Shown here piece by piece: positions 36,601-45,002 of a stretch of DNA of 64,000 nucleotides. Positions within the stretch are counted from its first letter, which is position 1; each line of letters starts with the position of its first letter. Origin of the DNA: Bacteroidota bacterium (GTDB lineage: Bacteria; Bacteroidota; Bacteroidia; B-17B0; Aurantibacillaceae); contig JAFDYB010000049.1 in the NCBI GenBank assembly GCA_018267655.1, forward strand, positions 1 to 64,000, written 5' to 3'. Both the position numbers and the translations under genes were made by a program. Under the pieces are notes generated by a model. That model was not told the origin of the DNA and did no database searches. It saw nothing but the letters and a program-made list of their open reading frames with translations.

Positions 36601-36915
36601 ACCAATTAAAATATGTTCTGTAGATATTGAGTGTATTTTAGTGATTGAAGGATAAATAATGGCAGAACTATCTTCGGGAATGTAATTGTATTTTTCAAAA
36701 TTATAGCCATTGTATTTATTCAATCCCACTAGAGTTCCAACCCACAAATAACCTTTTTCATCAGTTTTTAAGGCTGTTATAAACTGATTTGACATGTCTT
36801 GTGTATTTACTTTATCAATAACAACATTATTTACATCTTGCGACTTAGAAAGATTGCCAAGTAGCAAAAACATTAAACATATTACTACTTTAAGTTGTTT
36901 AAACGTAAATGGCAT
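33700..36915 (-). CDS. Propeller sensor joined to a SpoIIE-type serine phosphatase
   Basis: The 1071-residue protein has a signal peptide and about 700 residues of two-component-regulator propeller blades (DEKGYLWVGTLVGLNKYNG, DENNIVWIGSDVGLQKIS and others). A Y_Y_Y domain follows (FRVNFTLLDFNLPEKNRYKYKL), then one membrane helix near residue 790 (IFYIILFLVITIAVIIMMII) and a coiled coil (HERTAEINEQKTELLDSINYAERLQRAI). The cytoplasmic end is a PP2C-like SpoIIE phosphatase with metal ligands in RVSGDFFW, DCTGHGVPGALLS, GMDASV and SDGIKDQFGG. It is the hybrid-sensor layout with the kinase replaced by a phosphatase. No anti-sigma or anti-anti-sigma partner is adjacent, so its target is unknown. 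Confidence 0.93.
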   Translation of the reverse strand: MPFTFKQLKVVICLMFLLLGNLSKSQDVNNVVIDKVNTQDMSNQFITALKTDEKGYLWVGTLVGLNKYNGYNFEKYNYIPEDSSAIIYPSITKIHSISTEHILIGTQKGLCIYNYSHNNFTRIKADTTLYKFKQKQSITSIVSDKEARIFIGTAGGLMQFNYEKKKLEEYCIVNKTPFLQESVQAMCIDRLKNLWLSYTLKINGNIIPVILKHNLKTFKTDTIKTQQYGNGDRLGIYEDYLGNIWICADNGLIQYNQGTKTTSFYKAPNNFYSCIAFSPTGDNVIWQSFWSFGVTTFDIDKKEFKTFKHDPDKASSIQSSKIWALHKDENNIVWIGSDVGLQKISNRKPNIETIKRSSNNPDNTLPGNIITKIKTSKIKNNIVYAAIDGEGFSILNTLTGTAVNFGPNSKTKNAERFVNSFFEDEDGTLYVGGQDHFQRIKFSANNIPIIKTYFSSQEHYISHIMQHPTDKDVLILMGKSEVIFYNKRTENFDIVRRARNTNGLFSSAFVVKNEVYFLNTNNILKYNCKSELFYNINLKNVGFMQFAYVENDTSVYITSRLLGLIRFNPLTKKYIIIKQPDGTNFPDVNYFEKYNNQYWFCTTTGLYQWVPLANELNVTTIEDGLPSNIINDLNFNNGYVFLATQEGVAIYNPYLQSSHFAIPKIDVYSIKGLSEPFLNRNFKNNEEVNLNYKQNSFRVNFTLLDFNLPEKNRYKYKLSPLQTDWVTPNGENYITFNSLEPGSYKFELIGANADNIWSSEPYTLYINIVAPIYKRKIFYIILFLVITIAVIIMMIIRVKIAKNRNKRLEKIIHERTAEINEQKTELLDSINYAERLQRAIFVGHQLLKQIIPESFIYFNPRDRVSGDFFWIGKHKDVLIIFAGDCTGHGVPGALLSVIGTSLLNKIVYEESICMPGEILTRLNILFYRQLNVAETDTIRDGMDASVITINLVNKNVFFSGSKNNGIVVQNKQLSLLNAERTSIGETENALFKTINLGFEVNRSFYLFSDGIKDQFGGPDLKKYSSQRLKQLLLDVQNLPLEEQEKTISKEVELWKGNNKQTDDMLLIGFKF

Positions 36916-36951
36916 AGGACTGATAAAGTAAAACTACTTAAATATTTTTGC

Positions 36952-38214
36952 TTATAAAAGCTTTTCTAAAATTTTACCAAAATTATAAATATCAGTGTAG
37001 TTGTTATATAAAGGTACCGGAGCACATCTAATAACATTTGGTTCTCGCCAATCAGGTATTACGCCATTTTCAATTAGAGCATTATACAGCGGCTTGCCAT
37101 ATCCATCGGCAACAATGCTAATTTGACAGCCTCTATTTTCAGTAGGAGTAATAATTTTTAAGCAGTTGTTTTTTCGAGAATTTATATCATTTATAATAAA
37201 CTCCAAGTATGCGGTTAATTGCTTGCTTTTTTTAATTAAGGCATCCATTCCTACTTTGTCAAAAATTTGAAGAGACGCCATGCAGGCAGCCATGCTTAAT
37301 ACCGGAGCGTTGCTTAATTGCCATCGTTCAGCTGTTTTAATGGGGTCAAATTGTTTGTTCATTAAAAAACGAGTTTCTTTATTATTACCCCACCAACCTG
37401 CAAACATTGGTAAATTTGTATTTGTATGATGTTTTTGATGAATAAACGCTCCTGCAACGCTTCCAGGACCGCTATTTAAGTATTTGTAGCTGCACCAAGC
37501 TGCAAAATCAACATTCCATTCGTGTAATTTTAAATCAATATTTCCGGCAGCGTGTGCTAAATCAAAGCCTGCAATTGCTCCGGCAGCATGTGAAGCGGCA
37601 GTGATTTTTTTAATATCAAATACTTGCCCGGTAAAATAATTTACTCCGCCAATCATAACAAGTGAAAGTTCATTTTTATGCTTCTCTATTGCAGCTAATA
37701 TATCCTCTTCTCTAATAGCATATTCACCGCTACGAGGTTCAACTTCAATTAAAGCATCAGTTAAATCGTAGTTATGAAATTTAATTTGTGATTGCAGCGC
37801 GTATTGATCGCTAGGAAAAGCTTTAGCTTCGCAAATAATTTTATAGCGTTGTTTTGTTGGGCGGTAAAAACTAACCATTAATAAATGCAAATTAACTGTT
37901 AGTTGGTTCATCATGACTGTTTCAGAAGGCAGTGCGCCAACTATTTTGCTCATTTGTAGCGTTAAATTTTCGTGATAAGGCATCCACGGATTTTTGGCTA
38001 AAAAGTGCCCTTCAACCCCATATTTAGCCCAATCATCAAGCTCTTGTTGTATATAGCTTTTTGTGCTTTTGGGCTGCAAACCCAAGGAATTTCCGGTAAA
38101 ATAAATCATTTTTTCTCCATTGTGCTCAGGGAACAAAAATAAATTGCGGTACTCATTTATTTCATCTGCCTTATCAAGTGTATCAGCAAATTTAAGCTCG
38201 TTTTTAAACATCAT
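36952..38214 (-). CDS. kynU: Kynureninase
   Basis: KynU is a PLP enzyme that splits kynurenine or 3-hydroxykynurenine into anthranilate or 3-hydroxyanthranilate plus alanine. The 420-residue length is normal. YFTGNSLGLQPK and the substrate segment HFLAKNPWMPYH open the fold. GGVNYFTGQVFDI and GFDLAHAAGNIDLKLHEW contain the PLP Asp, and CSYKYLNSGPGSVAGAF holds the Schiff-base Lys. MFAGWWGN and RWQLSNAPVLSMAA are family signatures. No other tryptophan-degradation gene lies beside it. Its role (NAD synthesis or catabolism) cannot be told here. Confidence 0.96.
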   Translation of the reverse strand: MMFKNELKFADTLDKADEINEYRNLFLFPEHNGEKMIYFTGNSLGLQPKSTKSYIQQELDDWAKYGVEGHFLAKNPWMPYHENLTLQMSKIVGALPSETVMMNQLTVNLHLLMVSFYRPTKQRYKIICEAKAFPSDQYALQSQIKFHNYDLTDALIEVEPRSGEYAIREEDILAAIEKHKNELSLVMIGGVNYFTGQVFDIKKITAASHAAGAIAGFDLAHAAGNIDLKLHEWNVDFAAWCSYKYLNSGPGSVAGAFIHQKHHTNTNLPMFAGWWGNNKETRFLMNKQFDPIKTAERWQLSNAPVLSMAACMASLQIFDKVGMDALIKKSKQLTAYLEFIINDINSRKNNCLKIITPTENRGCQISIVADGYGKPLYNALIENGVIPDWREPNVIRCAPVPLYNNYTDIYNFGKILEKLL

Positions 38215-38319
38215 TTCTAAACATTTTAGTCATCAAACAAAGTAAATCATTTATTAGTATAAACTAAAAAATAATCTTTGAAAAAAAACAGTATTTTAGC
38301 ATCCTACAATTTTATCCCA

Positions 38320-41300
38320 ATGAAAGCGAAGTTAAACCACTTTTTATTTTTTATAGTTACGTTATTTTTATGTCAAAATTATTATGCTCAAAAATGGGTA
38401 GAAATGATGAACGATACTAATTCAAACTATTACGATGTAGTTAAAGAGTTTAATAGTTATTGGAAGGACCGTCCGTATGAGCGTAGCAAAGGTTTTAGGG
38501 TTTTTAAGCGCTGGCAATGGTTTACAGAACCCAGGGTTTACCCCAGCGGTAGCTTAAAACTTGCAGCAAGAGGTTATGCTTTTGAAAAATATAAAGAGTT
38601 TTTAAATGAGAACCCACAATACAAACAATCGCAAATAGCACAGATATCATCAACTGTTGCATCGTGGATTCCTTTAGGTCCCTTTGGTTCTCCGGCCGGT
38701 GGCGATGCAGGGCGTATTCAAGCTATACGTATGCAGCCGGGTAGCTCGTCAACTTTTTATGTTGGCACTGCAGCGGGTGGTTTGTGGGTAACTAACGACG
38801 GAGGTAGTACATATACTACTACAACCGATCAAATTGCTTCCTTAGGCGTTTCAGATATTGCAATTGACCCCACCAACACCAATAACATTTATATTTCAAC
38901 AGGAGATAAAGATGCAGGCGACACACATTCAACGGGCGTTTTAAAATCAACCGATGGTGGCGCAACATGGAATACGACAGGATTAATTTGGAGCACATCA
39001 CAACAACGCCGCATATACAGAGTACTTATAAATCCATTAAACCCTAATACATTATTTGCTGCCTCAAGTGTAGGTATGTATAAAAGCATAAATGCAGGAA
39101 CCACATGGAGTTTAGTTTCAAACTATTATTTTTACGATGCAGAATATAAGCCCGGAGATACTACGGTAATATACGGTGCCGGGGCAAATGTTACGTATCG
39201 CTCAACAAACTCAGGAAATTCGTTTACACAAGTTTCTGTAAGCGGATTACCTTCATCAAGTAATCGCCTAAAATTAGCTGTTACGCCTGCAAACCAAAAT
39301 GTAGTTTATGTGCTAGCCAGTAGTAGTAACAATGGATTTGGCGGCTTATACCTTTCTATTAATGGTGGCAGTACTTATACGCAACAAAGCACAACGCCTA
39401 ATATTTTTGATTGGAGTACAAATGGCTCTGGTTCAGGGGGGCAGGGTTGGTACGATCTTGCAATTGGTGCATCGCCAACAAATTCAAATGAAATAATTGC
39501 CGGCGGGGTGAATTCATGGCGCTCATTAGATGGTGGGGTTAACTGGTCATTAAACACGCATTGGTACGGTGGAGGCGGCAAACCTTATGTGCACGCCGAT
39601 TTACATTGTGTTTTATTTACGGGGGCTAATACTTGTTATATGGGCACTGATGGAGGTGTTGCTGTTACCACAGATGATTGCACAACATGGAATACAATAA
39701 ACGGTTCTATGAATATTGCGCAAGTATATAGAATTGGAAATTCTGCAAACCTACCAGGACGAATAGTTTCAGGACATCAGGATAATGGTACTAATTTATC
39801 AAATGGCACTTCTTGGACACAAATTTATGGCGGAGATGGTGCCGCATGTTTTATTGATTGGAGTAATAATAATAACATTGTTGAATCGTATGTTAACGGT
39901 GAGTTTAATTTGTCAACAAACGGCGGAAGTAGTTGGTGGTCTATTTATTCAGGAATTACAGGCAATGCAGCTTGGGTTGCGCCTATTATCCAACATCCCT
40001 ATCAAGCAAATACTTATTATGCAGGTTATTCAGATGTTTGGGTAAGTAACAACCAAGGCAGTACTTGGACTCAATTAAGTTCTTTTAATTCAACACTTGA
40101 TAAAATACGAATTGCTCCAAGTAACACAAATGTTATTTATGCCAACTCTTCGTATGGTCTTTGGAAAACTACAAATGCAGGTGCATCATGGTCAAGTATA
40201 GTTGGCGGAATTTCTATAGGTACAGGTGCATTAACGGATATATGTATTGACAATCAAAACGAAAACAATGTGTATTGTACCCTTTCAGGTTATGCTTCAA
40301 CCGGAAAAGTTTTTAATTCAACTAACGGTGGAGCAACATGGCAAGACTACTCAACAGGTCTGCCTCCGATACCGATAAATTGTATTACATACGTAAATAA
40401 TTCTTCTCAAGCACTATATGTCGGAACCGATGTTGGCGTTTATTATAGAGAGGCTAGCATGAGCTCCTGGATTCCTTATTTTAACGCTTTGCCAAATGTT
40501 ATTGTAAATGATTTGCAAATTTTTTATCCTACGGGTAAATTACGTGCTGCTACTTACGGCAGGGGCGTTTGGGAAACACCACTTTATTCAAACTCATCAG
40601 CAGTTCCTAATGCCTACTATACAACATTGGTTAGTCCGGCTTGTACCAATACTCCTATTCAGTTTAACGATATGTCGGCTAACACTCCAACAGCTTGGGT
40701 ATGGAATTTTAGTGGAGCAAGTGTATTAACATCAACTTTACAAAATCCTATAGTTACATACTCGGCATCGGGGATATATTCTGTTTCACTAACAGCAACA
40801 AATGGCAATGGCAGCAGCACGCCATATATAGGAACAATAAGTGTAGTTGTATCGCCAACTGCTGTAGGTGTGCCGGCGTTAGTTTGCACAGGACAGTCGG
40901 GTTATGTTTCTGTTAATACAAATGCCAGTCAAGTAATTTGGTCAAATGGGCAGCTGGGTATGGGCATAAATGTAAATCCGGGGGTTAACTCTGTTTATAA
41001 TTATACGGCATCTTCGGGCGCATGTATTGTTACAGGAAGTTCCGCTATAACGTATAATACACCTCCGCAAACACCAACCATAACAGTTACGGGAAATGTG
41101 TTAAGCACTACGGTAGTAGCGCAAACATATCAATGGTATTTAAATGGTGGTCCAATTGCAGGAGCAACCGGAACAACATACACTATGACTCAAAATGGCT
41201 GGTATAGCTTGTGGGTAGGAAACAACGGCTGCCAAACATCATCAACACCGCTACAACTTTCAATGGTAGGAATTGATGAAAATGTAACAATGCCTTCCGT

Positions 41301-41535
41301 TCTCTCTGTTGGACCAAATCCGGTTAGTGATAGATTAAACGTAATGTTTTCAAGTGCAACTTCTTGCATTTATGCCGTTCAAATTTTTGATGTACAAGGC
41401 AAATTGGTAAACAATACAACAATTAATCCTATTGAGAAAACACAGTTAAATGTTGAAGCATTAACAAAAGGAAATTATGTTATTAAATTTAAAAGCGCAT
41501 TGACAAATTATAGCTTTAAATTTATAAAAGAATAA
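38320..41535 (+). CDS. T9SS-secreted Asp-box (BNR) repeat protein with PKD domain
   Basis: I choose the ATG at 38320 (MKAKLNHFLFFIVTLFLCQNYYAQ, a signal peptide) over a TTG at 38278. The mature protein of about 1045 residues has at least ten Asp-box turns of the sialidase/VPS10 propeller type, such as STDGGATW, SINAGTTW, STNSGNSF, SLDGGVNW, SNNQGSTW and TTNAGASW. A PKD domain (IQFNDMSANTPTAWVWNFSGA) and an Ig-like segment follow. The type-A T9SS sorting domain (LSVGPNPVSDRLNVMF ... YSFKFIKE) ends it. There is no sialidase catalytic set, so it is more likely a binding or structural protein. It is followed after 7 bases by the MBL-fold gene. Confidence 0.92.
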   Translation: MKAKLNHFLFFIVTLFLCQNYYAQKWVEMMNDTNSNYYDVVKEFNSYWKDRPYERSKGFRVFKRWQWFTEPRVYPSGSLKLAARGYAFEKYKEFLNENPQYKQSQIAQISSTVASWIPLGPFGSPAGGDAGRIQAIRMQPGSSSTFYVGTAAGGLWVTNDGGSTYTTTTDQIASLGVSDIAIDPTNTNNIYISTGDKDAGDTHSTGVLKSTDGGATWNTTGLIWSTSQQRRIYRVLINPLNPNTLFAASSVGMYKSINAGTTWSLVSNYYFYDAEYKPGDTTVIYGAGANVTYRSTNSGNSFTQVSVSGLPSSSNRLKLAVTPANQNVVYVLASSSNNGFGGLYLSINGGSTYTQQSTTPNIFDWSTNGSGSGGQGWYDLAIGASPTNSNEIIAGGVNSWRSLDGGVNWSLNTHWYGGGGKPYVHADLHCVLFTGANTCYMGTDGGVAVTTDDCTTWNTINGSMNIAQVYRIGNSANLPGRIVSGHQDNGTNLSNGTSWTQIYGGDGAACFIDWSNNNNIVESYVNGEFNLSTNGGSSWWSIYSGITGNAAWVAPIIQHPYQANTYYAGYSDVWVSNNQGSTWTQLSSFNSTLDKIRIAPSNTNVIYANSSYGLWKTTNAGASWSSIVGGISIGTGALTDICIDNQNENNVYCTLSGYASTGKVFNSTNGGATWQDYSTGLPPIPINCITYVNNSSQALYVGTDVGVYYREASMSSWIPYFNALPNVIVNDLQIFYPTGKLRAATYGRGVWETPLYSNSSAVPNAYYTTLVSPACTNTPIQFNDMSANTPTAWVWNFSGASVLTSTLQNPIVTYSASGIYSVSLTATNGNGSSTPYIGTISVVVSPTAVGVPALVCTGQSGYVSVNTNASQVIWSNGQLGMGINVNPGVNSVYNYTASSGACIVTGSSAITYNTPPQTPTITVTGNVLSTTVVAQTYQWYLNGGPIAGATGTTYTMTQNGWYSLWVGNNGCQTSSTPLQLSMVGIDENVTMPSVLSVGPNPVSDRLNVMFSSATSCIYAVQIFDVQGKLVNNTTINPIEKTQLNVEALTKGNYVIKFKSALTNYSFKFIKE

Positions 41536-41542
41536 TTAAAAC

Positions 41543-42316
41543 ATGCCAATACCAATTAAGGTTACATTTTTGGGTACAGGCACTTCACAAGGGGTACCTG
41601 TTATTGGTTGTGATTGTGAGGTTTGCAGTAGTAAAAATATTAAAGATAAACGCCTGCGTACTTCAGTAATAGTTGAAAGTGAAAGCACAAAAATTATAAT
41701 TGATACCGGCCCTGATTTTAGACAGCAAATGCTTCGGGAAAAAATAACCGAAATTTCGGCTGTTATTTTTACACACGAACATAAGGATCACATAGCGGGA
41801 TTAGATGAGGTACGAGCCTTTAATTATTTAATGAAACAACCTATTCCTGTATATGCTACTCAACGCGTGCAACAAGCTATAAAGCGTGAGTTTGCGTATG
41901 TGTTTTCCGGAGAAAATTACCCAGGTATTCCTCAAATTAATTTATTTGAGTTTGAAAACGATAAATTTAGAATAGGAGATTTATTAATAGAGCCTATAAA
42001 TGTACTGCATTATAAACTTGCCGTTAAAGGTTTTAAAATTGGGAGCTTTGTGTATATAACAGACGCAAATTATATTTCAGAAATTGAAAAAGAAAAAATT
42101 AAAGATGCTGATGTATTAGTATTAAATGCTTTACGAAAAGAAGAACATATCTCACATTTTACATTTCAAGAAGCAATAAATTTATCGCAGCAATTAGGGG
42201 CAAAAAAAACATACCTAACTCACGCATCACATCAATTGGGGCTTCACGATAGCTTGATTAAGGAGCTGCCAACAAACATAGAGGTAGCTTTTGATTCGTT
42301 ACAAATAATTGTATGA
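41543..42316 (+). CDS. MBL-fold metal-dependent hydrolase (PhnP-like)
   Basis: This 257-residue cytosolic protein has the metallo-beta-lactamase fold. The N-terminus KVTFLGTGTSQGVPVIGCDCEVCSS carries a Cys cluster that binds a structural metal in PhnP-type phosphodiesterases. The metal-binding box is FTHEHKDHIAGLDEVR, with further ligands in VLHYKLAVKGFKIG, ITDANYIS and LTHASHQLG. Members hydrolyse cyclic phosphodiesters or lipoyl/octanoyl conjugates; the substrate here is unknown. It follows closely on the T9SS protein, probably by co-transcription rather than shared function. Confidence 0.92.
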   Translation: MPIPIKVTFLGTGTSQGVPVIGCDCEVCSSKNIKDKRLRTSVIVESESTKIIIDTGPDFRQQMLREKITEISAVIFTHEHKDHIAGLDEVRAFNYLMKQPIPVYATQRVQQAIKREFAYVFSGENYPGIPQINLFEFENDKFRIGDLLIEPINVLHYKLAVKGFKIGSFVYITDANYISEIEKEKIKDADVLVLNALRKEEHISHFTFQEAINLSQQLGAKKTYLTHASHQLGLHDSLIKELPTNIEVAFDSLQIIV

Positions 42317-42414
42317 TGCAAAGTAGTTTCTTAATTAAAATATTAAATAAGCTTTGTTAACATTGTTTTAACCTTATAAGTTGAAATAGCAATTATTTTA
42401 AGAACTTTATTTGG

Positions 42415-44991
42415 TTGGAAAATATATCAAATAAAGAAAGGCCGAATTTATTTCGAAGAATCTTAAAAGCTTTTTTATGGATTTTTGTTGTTTTTGTTTT
42501 CCTAATTTTTATTGCAGTAATTGCACTTGCCATTTATAAAGATGACATAAAAAAATCGTTGATTATTGAATTAAATAAAAATTTAACTTCAGAGGTTGTT
42601 ATAAATTCGGAAAATATTGATATTACGTTTATTTCAACCTTTCCGAATACAACTTTAGAATTTCGAGAAATTTTAATAAAAGAAAGTCTTGAAAGCAAAA
42701 AAACAGATACATTAATATTTGCTCAAAAATTAAATCTGTATTTTAATATTAAAGATGTTTATTATAAAAAATACAACATCACCAAACTTACACTAAAAGA
42801 CAGTAAAGTGAATATTAAGATCTATAAAAATGGCAAAGTAAATTATAAAATTTTTAAAGAAAATAAAATAGAAACAAGTACTACTAATTTAAATTTAAGA
42901 CTTGAAAACGTTGAAATAACAAACATTTTAATTAATTATTTTGACTATAATCGCAAATTAAAATTTCAAAGCGTATTAAATGAATTAAAACTAAAAGGAA
43001 ATTTTGTAAATGAAAATTACGACTTAAATATATCTACAGCCGGGGAAATAAAAAGCATTTTATCTCATAGAAAAACCTTACTCCATGACAAAAAACTTTC
43101 GCTAGCAGTAGATTTTAATGTTAACAGATCGAATTATCAAATTAAAGAAGCAAAGCTAAAACTTAACAAAATGAAATTTAATTTAAACGGTGAAATAAAC
43201 TATAACGATTCATTAAATTTAGTTAACATGAATTTTTTTGGCAGTGAATTGGATATCTCGTCGGTGCTTTCGTTTATGCCGGAGAAGTTTAATAAGCAAA
43301 TTAACGGTTATAATAGCACGGGCGAGTTTTATTTAAATGGGAGTATAAATTATGTTCGTAATAAACCTTTGCATTTTGAAACAAATTTTGGAATGAAAAA
43401 TGCAACGATTACTCATAAGGCATTGAACACAAAACTCGAAAATGTTAACATTAAAGGTAACTTTTTAATACGTGATAAAACAGAGCAGGTTGTAATAGAG
43501 TCATTTGCTGCAAACCTAGACGAAAATAAATTAGAGGGAAGTTTTATTCTCCATAACTTCAAAGATCCAAGCATTGATGCAAACTTTAGCGCTTCAATGA
43601 ATTTAGAAAAAATACATACGTTTATTCCTATTGATACAATTAGTCATGTTTCGGGAGTATTAAATACAAAAGCACACATAAAGGGTGAAATTAATACCCT
43701 TAAAAATAATATAGCATCGCCTAATAATATTGTAAATGTAGATTTAGAATTAAATAATTTTAATTTAATATTTAAAGGCGATAAGCTAGCGCACATAATT
43801 AAAAAATGTAAACTTAGCACTAAGAACAATTCTATTCGGGTAGAACATTTATCGTTTAATAAAGGAAATTCGGACTTTGAAATAAACGGCACAATGCCCG
43901 GATTAATTAACTATATTGTAGATAATACGGCACCCTTGGTAATTGATGGTGTTTTAAAATCAGATTTTATTGATATTTCAGATTTTAACCTTATGCAAAA
44001 CTCTTCAAGTGCTGTAAATAAGGGCTATTCAATTTCTAATACTTTAAATTTTAAATTAAATGCTAATGTAAAGCGGTTTAAGTTTGCTTCATTTGAAGCA
44101 TTTAATATAAAAGGAGATGTAGAACTGAAAAATAAAAAAATACTACTTAACGAAACGAGCTTCGAAACAATGAATGGAAATGCAAACATTAATGCCTTTG
44201 TAGAAAATAAAAAGGAAGATTTTGAGCTTACTATCCAATCAGAATTAAAAAGCATTGATATAAAATCAATGTTTAAACAGCTAAATAATTTTGGGCAATT
44301 AACACTTACCCAAGAGCATGTGAATGGTAAAGCAAGTGCAGAAATAAATTTTAAATCAATATTTAATAATCAACTTGATGTATTGCCAGAATCAATTGAA
44401 AGTGAAATAAATTTAAAAATACAAGGCGGAACTTTAGTAGGATTTAAGCCGATGCTAAGCCTTTCAAAATTTTTAGAAGTTGAAGATTTAAAACGCATTA
44501 AATTTTCTGATTTGAACGCTACGTTTGCAATAAAAAATAAAATGATTACAATTCCTAAAACCGAAATAAATAATTCAGCATTAAATTTAAGTTTATGGGG
44601 GAAACATAGCTTTAGCAATCAAATTGATTATCATGTACAACTTTTAATTTCTGATTATTTATCAAAAAAGAAAAAAGAAAATGAGTTTGGAGTAGAAGAA
44701 CGCGATAAAGATAATAAACGCAGCGCTTTTATTTTAATGACAGGAACAACTGATAATCCAATAATTAAATATGACAGCAAAGGGTTAAAAGAGAAAATAA
44801 AAAATGATATAAAAGAAGAAAAACAAACCTTAAAAAAAATTTTAAAAGAAGAGTTTAACTTATTTAAAAAGGATACTCTGCTTAAAAATTCTAAAAAAAC
44901 AGAGCAACAATTTGAAATTGAAAGCCAAGGTAATAAAAAGAAAGAAAAAACGTTAGATAAAAAGAAGCCTGAAAATGATGAAGATTTTTAA
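42415..44991 (+). CDS. AsmA-like envelope protein
   Basis: This 858-residue protein has a single N-terminal membrane anchor (about residues 17-43) followed by long stretches of alternating beta strands typical of AsmA/TamB-like bridge proteins. These are thought to carry phospholipids across the periplasm. LDISSVLSFMPEKFNKQINGY and the late segment GGTLVGFKPMLSLSKFLEVEDLKRIKFSDL match the AsmA C-terminal region in Bacteroidota. The extreme C-terminus is a Lys/Glu-rich tail of about 60 residues. The start is TTG at 42415 because no ATG lies near the anchor. A histidine kinase gene begins 11 bases later. Confidence 0.85.
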   Translation: MENISNKERPNLFRRILKAFLWIFVVFVFLIFIAVIALAIYKDDIKKSLIIELNKNLTSEVVINSENIDITFISTFPNTTLEFREILIKESLESKKTDTLIFAQKLNLYFNIKDVYYKKYNITKLTLKDSKVNIKIYKNGKVNYKIFKENKIETSTTNLNLRLENVEITNILINYFDYNRKLKFQSVLNELKLKGNFVNENYDLNISTAGEIKSILSHRKTLLHDKKLSLAVDFNVNRSNYQIKEAKLKLNKMKFNLNGEINYNDSLNLVNMNFFGSELDISSVLSFMPEKFNKQINGYNSTGEFYLNGSINYVRNKPLHFETNFGMKNATITHKALNTKLENVNIKGNFLIRDKTEQVVIESFAANLDENKLEGSFILHNFKDPSIDANFSASMNLEKIHTFIPIDTISHVSGVLNTKAHIKGEINTLKNNIASPNNIVNVDLELNNFNLIFKGDKLAHIIKKCKLSTKNNSIRVEHLSFNKGNSDFEINGTMPGLINYIVDNTAPLVIDGVLKSDFIDISDFNLMQNSSSAVNKGYSISNTLNFKLNANVKRFKFASFEAFNIKGDVELKNKKILLNETSFETMNGNANINAFVENKKEDFELTIQSELKSIDIKSMFKQLNNFGQLTLTQEHVNGKASAEINFKSIFNNQLDVLPESIESEINLKIQGGTLVGFKPMLSLSKFLEVEDLKRIKFSDLNATFAIKNKMITIPKTEINNSALNLSLWGKHSFSNQIDYHVQLLISDYLSKKKKENEFGVEERDKDNKRSAFILMTGTTDNPIIKYDSKGLKEKIKNDIKEEKQTLKKILKEEFNLFKKDTLLKNSKKTEQQFEIESQGNKKKEKTLDKKKPENDEDF

Positions 44992-45002
44992 TAAATTTAA
45001 AC

